Shown in pieces: positions 41,941 through 50,325 of a DNA stretch of 64,000 nucleotides; the stretch's first letter is position 1; each line of letters begins with the position of its first letter. The stretch comes from Deltaproteobacteria bacterium (lineage in GTDB: Bacteria; Desulfobacterota; GWC2-55-46). The notes under the pieces are model-generated. The model ran no database searches. It was not told where the DNA came from and was given only the letters and a program-made list of their open reading frames with translations. The DNA is taken from positions 176,928 to 240,927 of the forward strand of contig JACOUO010000016.1 of NCBI GenBank assembly GCA_016177845.1. The letters are read 5' to 3'. The position numbers were made by a program, and so were the translations under genes.

Positions 41941-43281
41941 TCAATCCGCAAGCCTGTATTTTTTAATTTTGCGGTCCAGCCTTGGAAGGGTAATCCCTAA
42001 TAATATCGCTGCCCTGCTTTTGTTCCAGCCTGTATGCTCAAGCACCTTGCCGATATGCTCTCTTTCGATATCGCACAAGGGAGCCGGATGCCACCGGCAT
42101 CTTTCACTATTTTCCGGCAGTTCCAGCCCGCCCTGAAGATAGAGGTCGAGCAGTACATCGCCCTTTGCCAGCAGTACCCCCCTTGTAATTACATTCTCAA
42201 GTTCCCTGACATTGCCCGGCCACGGATAATTAATCAAAAGGCCCATGACATTATCAGGCACTTTCCGTACGGATTTATGGAGTTCCCTGTTGGCCTTTTC
42301 AAGAAGATGGCTTACAAGCAGGGGGATGTCCTCTTTCCTCTCCCTTAAGGGCGGCACCTCTATTGTTATTACCTTGAGCCTGTAGTAGAGGTCATCCCTG
42401 AACAAACCTTTGGATGCAAGCTCTTTGAGGTCCTTGTTTGTAGCGGCTATTACCCGAACATCGGTCTTTATCACTTCACTGCCGCCGACCCTCTCAAAGC
42501 TCCGTTCCTGCAGCACCCGAAGGAGCTTTACCTGCAGAGCCGGGCTCATCTCTCCTATCTCATCGAGGAAGACAGTCCCGCCGTTTGCTATCTCAAACTT
42601 TCCCTCTTTCCTGAACAGCGCGCCGGTAAACGCTCCCTTCTCATGGCCGAAGAGCTCGCTTTCAAGGAGCGTTTCAACAAGGGCAGAGCAGTTGATGGCT
42701 ACAAAAGGCTTGTCCCGTTCAGGGCTGTTGTAATGGATGGCCCTTGCGATAAGTTCTTTACCCGTGCCGCTTTCTCCCTGAATGAGTATTGTTACCTTGC
42801 CCTGGGACGCCACACCGATTGTCTTGAATATCTCCTCCATGGCGTGGCTCTTGCCTATTATGGTGTCTATCTTATAGTCCCTGTAAACATCTGCCAGAAC
42901 GTCTTTAAGCCTCGTGTGCAGGTCTATATTCTGGAGTATTTTCCTGATTGAAAGCTCAAGCTCGTTAAGGCTGGCAGGCTTGGGGATGACATCGAAAGCC
43001 CCTTTTTTAATGGCTTTTACGGTTGTCTCCATATTATGGAGCGAGGAAGAGACGATTACATAGGCCCCGGGGTCAATGTCCCTTATCCTGTCAAGCACCT
43101 TTAGCCCGTCCATATCAGGCAGGTCTATCTCAAGGATAAGGACTTCAGGTGATTGCGCCTCAAACGCCTTTATGCCCTCTGCCCCTGAAGGGGCGCTCAA
43201 GACATGAAAAGAGCCCCCAAAATGATTTGAGATTAAAAGTGAAGTATTCTCGTCCTTGTCTATTATGAGTATCTTTTTCAT
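41941..43281 (-). CDS. Sigma-54-dependent NtrC-family activator with degenerate receiver
   Basis: A 446-residue protein when started at the ATG at 43281 (MKKILIIDKDE); a longer in-frame ORF upstream adds 56 residues without receiver character. The receiver (1-120) has LEIDLPDMDG where a phospho-acceptor LDIxLPDMDG is usual, so the Asp is Glu, and DKD in place of the DD pair; Lys in PKPAS is kept. The AAA+ domain is intact: GESGTGKELIARA, GAFTGAL (sigma-54 contact), FLDEIGEM and PWPGNVRELENV. The HTH is at the C-terminus (WNKSRAAILLGI). It is probably phosphorylation independent or phosphomimetic. Confidence 0.88.
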   Translation of the reverse strand: MKKILIIDKDENTSLLISNHFGGSFHVLSAPSGAEGIKAFEAQSPEVLILEIDLPDMDGLKVLDRIRDIDPGAYVIVSSSLHNMETTVKAIKKGAFDVIPKPASLNELELSIRKILQNIDLHTRLKDVLADVYRDYKIDTIIGKSHAMEEIFKTIGVASQGKVTILIQGESGTGKELIARAIHYNSPERDKPFVAINCSALVETLLESELFGHEKGAFTGALFRKEGKFEIANGGTVFLDEIGEMSPALQVKLLRVLQERSFERVGGSEVIKTDVRVIAATNKDLKELASKGLFRDDLYYRLKVITIEVPPLRERKEDIPLLVSHLLEKANRELHKSVRKVPDNVMGLLINYPWPGNVRELENVITRGVLLAKGDVLLDLYLQGGLELPENSERCRWHPAPLCDIEREHIGKVLEHTGWNKSRAAILLGITLPRLDRKIKKYRLAD

Positions 43282-43442
43282 TGTCGGGACACGCGAGGCT
43301 GAAAGATTATCTGCTATATTGATTATACTATAATTACAGGTGCGCATATTGCTTTGGACGCATGAGATTTTAAGTATAAAAGGGTTGAAATTATTAACAG
43401 TTTTGATAAATTGTTCCAATTGCCAAGGAAAAGAGACTGAAC

Positions 43443-45635
43443 ATGCCAAAAGACCTTATTTTCGAGATTGGAACTGAAGAAATACCTGCCGGGTTTATTC
43501 CAAAGGCGTTAAACTCGCTTGAGGCAATCCTTAAGAAAAATCTTGAAGCAAGCCGTATCGGGTTTGATGAGGTCCGCACCCTGGGGACGCCGAGAAGGCT
43601 CTCACTTATAATCAAAAACCTTTCAGATAAGCAGCCCGACATAAGCACCGAAGTAAAAGGGCCGCAGTTGAAGGCTGCATTTGACGCAAACGGCAATCCT
43701 ACAAACGCCTTGTTAGGATTCGTCAAATCACAGGGCGTGGACATAAAAAATTTAAAGACCGTAAAGACCGAAAAAGGCGAATGGGTCTATTTCGATAAAT
43801 TTGTAAAGGGAGGCGAGACCTCAGCTATACTGCCCGAGATACTTAAAAATACCATCTCACAGGACTTCTTTTCTAAATCAATGAGATGGAATGTCTATGA
43901 TGTTTCGTTTGCCCGTCCGGTACATTGGATATTAGCCCTTTACGGCGGTAAGCCCGTAGATGTCAGTTACGGCCCTGTCAAGAGCGCGCCCTATACTTAC
44001 GGCCACAGGTTCCTTGCCGAGAAAGACCCTGCCACCTCAAGGCTTAAGCCCATTGAGGTAACAGGGGTTGAGTCTTACATTGAAAATCTCAGGGCCGCTT
44101 ATGTCATCCCCGACCCTGAGGAGAGAAAAAAGATAATCATAAAGGGGCTTGAAGCCTCCGCAAGGGAAGTCGGCGGAACCCTTGTGCCTGATGATAACCT
44201 CCTTGAAGAGGTCACATATCTTGTAGAGTATCCGGTAGTTTTACGGGGCTCATTCAGCGAGGAATTTTTAAAGATACCCCGTGATGTCGTCACAAACGCC
44301 ATGAGGGAGCACCAGAGATACTTCACCATCATTGATTCAAAAGGCGGCCTCATGCCTTATTTCCTGACTGTTGCCAATACCCTTGCAAAGGATATGGATG
44401 TTGTAAGAAAGGGCAATGAAAGGGTCTTAAGGGCAAGGCTCAATGACGCCAAGTTCTACTATGAGCTTGATGTAAAAAAGAAGCTTGTCGACAGGGTAGA
44501 GAACCTTAAAGGTGTTGTATTTCAGGCAAAGCTCGGAACTTCTTATGAGAAGGTCGAGAGGTTTACCGAACTTGCGGTCTATATAGGTTCAAAGGTCGGT
44601 TTCTCGAAGCCGCTTGAAGAGGGCGAGAAGGCATCTGATTTCCTGTCAGACAGTTTCAATCCCGCTGCTTTTGACTCAAAAAACACTGACCCCGGTCTTT
44701 ATTCCAAGTTTGTGGTCGGCAGGGCCGCTATTCTTGCCAAGGCAGACCTTACCTCGGGCGTTGTAGGTGAATTCCCCAAGCTTCAGGGCATAATGGGAAG
44801 CGTTTACGCCAAAAAAAGCGGTGAGGCGGATGAAGTGGCTGTAGCTATCTATGAGCATTATCTGCCTAATGTGTCAGGCGGAGCTCTGCCTGCATCTCTC
44901 CCAGGCGCAATCGTAAGCATTGCGGATAAGACTGATACCATCGCAGGCTGCTTTAGCGTTGGGCTTATCCCCACAGGCGCGCAGGACCCTTATGCGCTAA
45001 GGCGTCAGGCACTCGGCATCATAGCTACCATACTGGATAAAAGCTTAAGCCTCAGGCTTAATGAGCTTGTAGATGAGGCGATAAGGCTTGTCGGTAAAAA
45101 GGCTACAAGGGACAAGGCAGAGATAAAGTCAAATATCCTTGAATTCTTTAAGGAAAGGCTTAAAAACCAACTCCTTACTCAGGGGCTTTCGTTTGATTCG
45201 ATAGATGCGGTGCTCTCAGCCCCGTGGTTTGACATAGTGGATGCCGTAAACAGGGTAAAGGCACTCGAAGGTTTTAAAAAGCACCCTGCATGCCCCTCAC
45301 TTGTCACAGCGTTCAAGAGGGTCTCAAATATACTGAAGGGCGCTGATTTTGAAGGTAAAAGGCCTCAGGAGGCACTGTTCAAAGAGGCTGAAGAGGCAGC
45401 CCTTTACAAAGTAAGCTCTGAGATAGCCCCTCTTATAGAGGGATACTGGGCCAAAGGGGATTATGAGAAGGTATTTGAGACGCTTGCCTCAATAAAGGAT
45501 AAAATTGACGCCTTTTTCGATAAGGTCATGGTAATGGCAGAGGATGCCGACATACGGCAGAACCGTTTGATACTCCTTGATTCCATTCGCAGCCTCTATT
45601 TTAAGATCGCAGATTTGTCCAAACTCGTGGTATAA
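43443..45635 (+). CDS. glyS: Glycyl-tRNA synthetase beta subunit
   Basis: A 730-residue protein, slightly longer than the usual 690. It begins with the typical LIFEIGTEEIPAGFIPKAL and includes TLGTPRRLSL, MRWNVYDVSFARPVHWI, MREHQRYF, RVLRARLNDAKFYYELD, GDPY-like GAQDPYALRRQALGI and a C-terminal DALR-like anticodon domain. It pairs with the alpha subunit (GlyQ) to charge tRNA-Gly. glyQ usually lies directly upstream, but here the upstream gene is a divergent sigma-54 activator. The ATG at 43443 has an AAGGAAAAGAGA ribosome site. Confidence 0.95.
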   Translation: MPKDLIFEIGTEEIPAGFIPKALNSLEAILKKNLEASRIGFDEVRTLGTPRRLSLIIKNLSDKQPDISTEVKGPQLKAAFDANGNPTNALLGFVKSQGVDIKNLKTVKTEKGEWVYFDKFVKGGETSAILPEILKNTISQDFFSKSMRWNVYDVSFARPVHWILALYGGKPVDVSYGPVKSAPYTYGHRFLAEKDPATSRLKPIEVTGVESYIENLRAAYVIPDPEERKKIIIKGLEASAREVGGTLVPDDNLLEEVTYLVEYPVVLRGSFSEEFLKIPRDVVTNAMREHQRYFTIIDSKGGLMPYFLTVANTLAKDMDVVRKGNERVLRARLNDAKFYYELDVKKKLVDRVENLKGVVFQAKLGTSYEKVERFTELAVYIGSKVGFSKPLEEGEKASDFLSDSFNPAAFDSKNTDPGLYSKFVVGRAAILAKADLTSGVVGEFPKLQGIMGSVYAKKSGEADEVAVAIYEHYLPNVSGGALPASLPGAIVSIADKTDTIAGCFSVGLIPTGAQDPYALRRQALGIIATILDKSLSLRLNELVDEAIRLVGKKATRDKAEIKSNILEFFKERLKNQLLTQGLSFDSIDAVLSAPWFDIVDAVNRVKALEGFKKHPACPSLVTAFKRVSNILKGADFEGKRPQEALFKEAEEAALYKVSSEIAPLIEGYWAKGDYEKVFETLASIKDKIDAFFDKVMVMAEDADIRQNRLILLDSIRSLYFKIADLSKLVV

Positions 45636-45720
45636 TGTTTTGAAACAACTTGCCTTTTTATAGATTTTTAACGCCGCAGAACTCCCTCGGTCTGCGCTCT
45701 CATCTCTTAAGGATGTCTCC

Positions 45721-46551
45721 ATGCGGGACGAACGCAAAATCATCCTCATCTCCATACTCGCCGGCATGGTCCTGTGGTTTTTGGACGCTGTTCTTGACCC
45801 GAGATTGTATGAAAATTCAGGCAATTTCATGGATGTACTGCTTGTCGGAGGCTCTGAGCACGACTTCCTGATGAGGGGTATAATACTGGCTTCTTTCCTG
45901 TCATTCGGGCTTATCATAGCCCGTATCGTAAAGAAGAGGAGGCAGGCTGAGGAGGCGCTTGGCGAAAAAACCATGTACCTGGATAATATCCTCAGGAGCG
46001 CTACCGAATACGCCATAGCCACAACCGACAAAGACTTCCGAATCACTTATTATAATCCGCTTGCGGAGAAGTTTCACGGCTTTACGGCAAAAGAGGTCAT
46101 TGGCAGGACAGTACAGGAGATACACACAAAAGAAAATGTCGCCCCGGCCCGCTTTGATGAAGCTATTGAGAATATCCGTAAAAAAGGCGAGCATTCCTAT
46201 ATCATAGAGAAGAGTACCGACGGCGGCATCCGCTATATCGAAGCACGGGTATCGGGAATCTATAATGCAAAAGGCGAGCTTGTCGGCTATGCCAACTTCA
46301 GCCATGACATAACTGAGAGCAGGAACGCAGAAGAGGAGAGGGAGAACCTGATAAGCCAGCTTAAGAAGGCTCTCTTTGAGGTTGAGACCTTAAGCGGGCT
46401 GCTCCCGATTTGCTCATACTGTAAAAAGATTCGTGACGATAAGGGTTACTGGAGCCAGATAGAGACCTACATCCGCAAGCATTCCAAGGCTGAATTCACC
46501 CATAGCATCTGTCCTGAGTGTGAAAAAAGGGCGCTTGAGAGGCTGGACTGA
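45721..46551 (+). CDS. Membrane PAS sensor protein with C-terminal CxxC zinc-knuckle-like tail
   Basis: A 276-residue protein with two membrane helices (about 8-24 and 50-68) and a PAS domain (about 85-205). After a short coiled coil comes a conserved tail with LLPICSYCKKIRDDKGYW, then ICPECEK. This CxxCKKIRDD...CPxC tail is common at the ends of PAS or receiver proteins of delta-type bacteria; its role is unknown, but the four Cys suggest metal binding. No kinase domain follows. It is 85 bases downstream of glyS. Confidence 0.75.
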   Translation: MRDERKIILISILAGMVLWFLDAVLDPRLYENSGNFMDVLLVGGSEHDFLMRGIILASFLSFGLIIARIVKKRRQAEEALGEKTMYLDNILRSATEYAIATTDKDFRITYYNPLAEKFHGFTAKEVIGRTVQEIHTKENVAPARFDEAIENIRKKGEHSYIIEKSTDGGIRYIEARVSGIYNAKGELVGYANFSHDITESRNAEEERENLISQLKKALFEVETLSGLLPICSYCKKIRDDKGYWSQIETYIRKHSKAEFTHSICPECEKRALERLD

Positions 46552-46632
46552 CCGCATTCCATTCTTGAAATCTGTTCACTTAATCCACTTAGAAAAACAA
46601 TATTGCAAGGGGGCTGCGCCCGCCTGATATAA

Positions 46633-46901
46633 AGACTTAAAGAAAGCGGTATTGCTATTTTACTTTTGCGAACAGCGGGTTCGCTTCTCGGGGCTATTGG
46701 CACTGTTTCGCTATCGGGCTCTGTCGCAATATAACCGAAGCTTGCTCTCACCCTCTCCTAATCAAGCCGTCATTCCCGAATGTCTCTATCGGGAATCCGG
46801 TATTAAAGATTTTGGACTGTTCCCTCTCACGCCTTCGGGTATTTTTAAAACAAAAGACTAAATTCAAGATTGCTTCGGGGGCTAAAGCCCCTCGCAATGA
46901 C
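46633..46901 (+). repeat. Cluster of three intergenic repeat families
   Basis: The 46552-47016 gap holds a family D hairpin copy (46633-46700, GCGAACAGCGGGTTCGC), a half GTCATTCCC unit (46769-46798) and an ATTGCTTCGGGG-type palindrome ending GCAATGAC (46869-46901). No gene is seen in the gap. Confidence 0.75.
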
Positions 46902-47016
46902 TTTTCTTCCCCCCTCCCCTGATGAGAGGGTGGCTCCCTCTGTACAAAAACAAAAAAGTGTGGTATATAGTTTCAGAGTTTCTTAACTATGAATAGATTG
47001 CCAAAGGAGGCAGCGG

Positions 47017-47583
47017 ATGAAGAGGAGATTGGTTTTATCGCTTATTTCTGTTTTCGCTTTTTCAGGCATTTCGATTGCCGCAGAGGGTGGTGATATCACC
47101 CTTGAGCATAAAAAGGATAATGCTGCTGCAAACGCGGCGGAGATTATTGAAATGCGCAGTTCCCTGGCCAAGGAGTTCATAAAACCTGATACCGAAATAA
47201 CCGAAGACACCTTCAAAAAGGTCTGTGGGGCTGTCAAGAAAAGGGTGATGGAGATTACTGAAAAGGAGAATGTAAAGATAAGGCACGCAACACTTAAGAA
47301 CAGGAACGCCGCAAATGCCGCAACACCCGAAGAAGCAGAACTCATTAAAAAGTTCAGCGCGGATAATAACATGACAGAATTGAGGGATACAGTCCGGAAG
47401 GATGGCAAGGAATTCTTCAGATATACGAGGCCGATATATGTTGAGGAGGCATGTCTTGCATGCCACGGCAGTAAAGACGCGAGGCCTAAATTCATAGTTG
47501 AGAAATACCCTGAAGACAAGGCATATGACTACAAGGCCGGTGATTTAAGGGGCATAATCTCGGTGCTTGTCCCTTTAAACTGA
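47017..47583 (+). CDS. Periplasmic c-type heme protein, Tll0287-like (DUF3365)
   Basis: A 188-residue exported protein: signal peptide MKRRLVLSLISVFAFSGISI cleaved near residue 22. EACLACHGSKD holds a single CxxCH heme site. The surrounding RYTRPIYVEEACLACHG and KAGDLRGIISVLVPL fit the Tll0287-like heme domain, which is often a sensor input in membrane receptors but here stands alone. The ribosome site AAAGGAGG is ideal. A second small heme protein gene follows after a terminator. Confidence 0.85.
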   Translation: MKRRLVLSLISVFAFSGISIAAEGGDITLEHKKDNAAANAAEIIEMRSSLAKEFIKPDTEITEDTFKKVCGAVKKRVMEITEKENVKIRHATLKNRNAANAATPEEAELIKKFSADNNMTELRDTVRKDGKEFFRYTRPIYVEEACLACHGSKDARPKFIVEKYPEDKAYDYKAGDLRGIISVLVPLN

Positions 47584-47644
47584 AGCAGACATTTGTCATA
47601 TTATAAAAGACAGGGGCATGGCATTGTGTAACCGTTAACCAATT

Positions 47645-47708
47645 CGGCACTGCGCCCTGTTACCTCACCCATCTGAGGCTCAGGTAACGGAGTGCCGTTC
47701 TTTTATTT
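47645..47708 (+). terminator. Intrinsic terminator between the heme-protein genes
   Basis: CGGCACT pairs with AGTGCCG and GTTACCT with AGGTAAC to form a long stem-loop, followed by TTCTTTTATTTTT. The inner CCTCACCCATCTGAGG can form an alternative hairpin. Confidence 0.65.
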
Positions 47709-47747
47709 TTATCTGCGACACTTTAAAATTTTCCAAGGAGGAATTTA

Positions 47748-48221
47748 ATGAAAAGAGCAATTATCGCACTCTCGGCAATTGGTATCTTTATAGCAGGCAC
47801 ATCTTTTGCCGTTGACCACTCTCAGATGCACGAGATGATGATGAAAAAAGGCGGGCCAAAGCCTGATGACAGGATTGAGCTGAAACTGCCTGAAACAATG
47901 AAAGTGATGCAGAAGGGCATGATGCGCCAGCATCTTAATACAGTAAGCGACATCACAGCCGCTCTTGCTGCCAATGACCTTACAAAGGCCGCAGCCATAG
48001 CCAAAGATAACCTCGGCTGGAATCAGGCTGAGGAGCAGAGGTGCAACATGGTAAGCGAGATGACGGGGGAAAAGGATTTTCTGACCTACGGCATGGCAGT
48101 CCATAAGACTGCTGATGAGCTTTCCGCTTCAGCCGCCGCAGGCAACAGGGATAAGGCCCTTGAGCAGCTCTCAAAGCTTATCAAAAACTGCAACGCCTGC
48201 CATGAAAAGTTCAGGCATTGA
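47748..48221 (+). CDS. Small cytochrome c'-like heme protein
   Basis: A 157-residue exported protein, signal peptide about residues 1-21 (IALSAIGIFIAGTSFA). The C-terminal NCNACHEKFRH holds a CxxCH heme site right at the end, as in cytochrome c' and cytochrome b562-like four-helix bundles. The rest is helical and Met-rich (SQMHEMMMKKGG, MKVMQKGMMRQH). It probably carries electrons or binds small gases such as NO in the periplasm. It has an AAGGAGG ribosome site. A bidirectional terminator follows. Confidence 0.85.
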   Translation: MKRAIIALSAIGIFIAGTSFAVDHSQMHEMMMKKGGPKPDDRIELKLPETMKVMQKGMMRQHLNTVSDITAALAANDLTKAAAIAKDNLGWNQAEEQRCNMVSEMTGEKDFLTYGMAVHKTADELSASAAAGNRDKALEQLSKLIKNCNACHEKFRH

Positions 48222-48254
48222 TTCTTATGGGCATGCAGTAAAAACAGTTCAAAT

Positions 48255-48290
48255 TAAAAAAGGGCACGGAATTTTTCCGTGCCCTTTTTT
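48255..48290. terminator. Bidirectional intrinsic terminator
   Basis: AAAAAAGGGCACGGAA pairs with TTCCGTGCCCTTTTTT, a near-perfect 16-bp stem between the convergent heme protein and UvrD/PcrA genes. Confidence 0.9.
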
Positions 48291-48294
48291 CTAT

Positions 48295-50277
48295 TTACGA
48301 ACCAAGCAGTTTTCTTATCCGTTCTATGTGGTCCTGCGCTGTTCCTTGCGGCGCTACATCTTTTCGCCTGATATAATCCGCGGAGATCTCATTTATGAAT
48401 CTTGACGGGACAGTCTGGTTGGTTTCCTTGCCCGCACTCCTGTTCTTTGCGGATACAAGGAAGAGCTGCCGCTTTGCCCTTGTCATTCCTACATAGCAGA
48501 GCCGCCTTTCCTCTTCGAGCGTGTCCTCATCCTCTTCCATGCATCTCTTGTGAGGGAAAAGCCCTTCCTCCATGCCGACCATGAATACGATGGGAAACTC
48601 AAGCCCCTTTGCCGAATGTATTGTCATGAAGGTGACACGGTTATGTTTTTCTTCGTATCCGTCAGCATCGCTCATCAGAGAGACAAGATTGAGATAGTCG
48701 GAAAGCGCTGCCTTCGGATGATTGTTTACATAATTGCTGATGGCAGAGACAAGCCCATCAAGGTTTTTAACCCGTTCAAGTGCGTCTTCGGTATTCTTCT
48801 TTTCCCAGAAGTCCGAGTAGCCTGTGATATCAAGCATGCGGGATGTGAATTCATGGAGCGGCATCTCTGATGACTCTCTTCTGAGCATATCAAAGCTTCC
48901 GACAAAATCCCGTATCTCCTGCTTAATGAGTATCCTGTCGTCAACCGCTTTTTTGAATGAATCGTAGAGAGACAGATTATGAGCCCTGCTTATTGCGTGG
49001 ACCTTATCGAGCGCGGCCTTTCCTATCCCCCTTGGCGGTACATTGACAATCCTTAAAAAATTGAGCGAATCATGCGGATTGATAATTGCCTTGAGGTACG
49101 CAAGCGTGTCTTTTATCTCACGCCTGTCGAAAAACTTGAAACCGCCGATTATCGTATAAGGGATTCCCTCTTCAAAGCAGACCTCTTCAAAGGTCCTTGA
49201 CTGGGTGTTTGTCCTGTAGAGGACTGTAAAGTCCTTGTACTTGAGCTTCTGGTCATGCGCCATTATCTTTTTTACGGTATTTACGACAAAGCGGGCCTCC
49301 TGATATTCATTGAGGCATTCCTCGAATGTTACCATCTCGCCTTCGTGGTTGTCTGTCCAGAGCGTCTTGTCAAGCCTCTGTTCATTGTTCTGGATAACGC
49401 AGTTTGAGGCTGCCAGGATATTTTTTGTTGACCGGTAGTTCTGCTCAAGCTTTACAAGGGTCGTGCCGGGGTAGTCCTCTTTAAACTTCAAGATGTTATC
49501 GATATTCGCGCCCCTCCAGCCATAGATGGACTGGTCAGGGTCTCCGACAACGCAGATATTTTTATGCCTGGCTGCAAGCAGGTTTGTAAGCACATACTGG
49601 GTCTTGTTCGTGTCCTGATATTCATCGACAAGGATATACTTGAACAGGTCACGGTACTTCTCAAGCACATCAGGCATTGTCTTAAACATCTGGATGGGCT
49701 TGCATATGAGGTCTCCGAAATCAACAGCATTCATAAGGATGAGCTTGTTCTGATAAGCCCGGTATATCATCGCAACATAATCCGCGATAGGGTTGCTGCT
49801 CTGGAATCGGTATTCATCAGGCGAGAGATTCCCGTTCTTCGCAAGGTTTATCTCATAGAGCACCATCTTGTGAGGCGCGTCTTTTTCATCTATTGAAAGC
49901 TCCGACATGACAAGCTTTATCAGGAGCGTCTGCTCTTCTTCGTCATAGATGGTAAGCTTTGAATTAAGGCCTATGCGGTGCCCCTCTTCACGGAGTATCT
50001 TAAGCCCCACTGTGTGGAATGTGCCTGTAAGGATTTCCTGAGACTTATCGCCTACGAGCTTCTCAAGCCTTTCCTTTATTTCATGCGCCGCCTTATTGGT
50101 GAAAGTGACCGCAAGTATATTGGAAGGGGCAACCTTTTTATGGATTATAAGGTGCGCTATCCTTGAAGTGAGGACCTTTGTTTTTCCGCTGCCTGCGCCG
50201 GCCAGAATAAGGAGCGGGCCTGTGGTGCAAGTGGCGGCCTTGTACTGTAAGGGGTTCAGCGATTTTAGAAATGGCAT
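48295..50277 (-). CDS. pcrA: UvrD/PcrA/Rep-type DNA helicase
   Basis: A 660-residue superfamily 1A helicase. Motif I is LAGAGSGKTKVL, Ia VTFTNKAAHEIKERL, II ILVDEYQDTN, III VVGDPDQSIYGWRGA, IV NYRST, V IHSAKGLEFPIVF and VI EERRLCYVGMTRAKRQL. It unwinds DNA 3' to 5' and displaces UvrC and UvrB-bound fragments in excision repair and mismatch repair. It is shorter than UvrD (720) and similar to Rep/PcrA. The start ATG is at 50277. It is the end of a long minus-strand repair block, 48 bases below uvrA. Confidence 0.93.
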   Translation of the reverse strand: MPFLKSLNPLQYKAATCTTGPLLILAGAGSGKTKVLTSRIAHLIIHKKVAPSNILAVTFTNKAAHEIKERLEKLVGDKSQEILTGTFHTVGLKILREEGHRIGLNSKLTIYDEEEQTLLIKLVMSELSIDEKDAPHKMVLYEINLAKNGNLSPDEYRFQSSNPIADYVAMIYRAYQNKLILMNAVDFGDLICKPIQMFKTMPDVLEKYRDLFKYILVDEYQDTNKTQYVLTNLLAARHKNICVVGDPDQSIYGWRGANIDNILKFKEDYPGTTLVKLEQNYRSTKNILAASNCVIQNNEQRLDKTLWTDNHEGEMVTFEECLNEYQEARFVVNTVKKIMAHDQKLKYKDFTVLYRTNTQSRTFEEVCFEEGIPYTIIGGFKFFDRREIKDTLAYLKAIINPHDSLNFLRIVNVPPRGIGKAALDKVHAISRAHNLSLYDSFKKAVDDRILIKQEIRDFVGSFDMLRRESSEMPLHEFTSRMLDITGYSDFWEKKNTEDALERVKNLDGLVSAISNYVNNHPKAALSDYLNLVSLMSDADGYEEKHNRVTFMTIHSAKGLEFPIVFMVGMEEGLFPHKRCMEEDEDTLEEERRLCYVGMTRAKRQLFLVSAKNRSAGKETNQTVPSRFINEISADYIRRKDVAPQGTAQDHIERIRKLLGS

Positions 50278-50325
50278 CAATCAATCCGGGTGTGAAAAGA
50301 ATTTTTTACAGATGGCAATAGTGAA

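Noticed and set aside
43282..43449. 56-residue N-terminal extension of the sigma-54 activator
   Set aside because: It has no receiver character, overlaps the glyS start on the other strand, and the receiver begins properly at the ATG at 43281.
47641..47710. Riboswitch upstream of the second heme-protein gene
   Set aside because: The fold is a simple long hairpin followed by T-rich sequence; no known aptamer motif is present.
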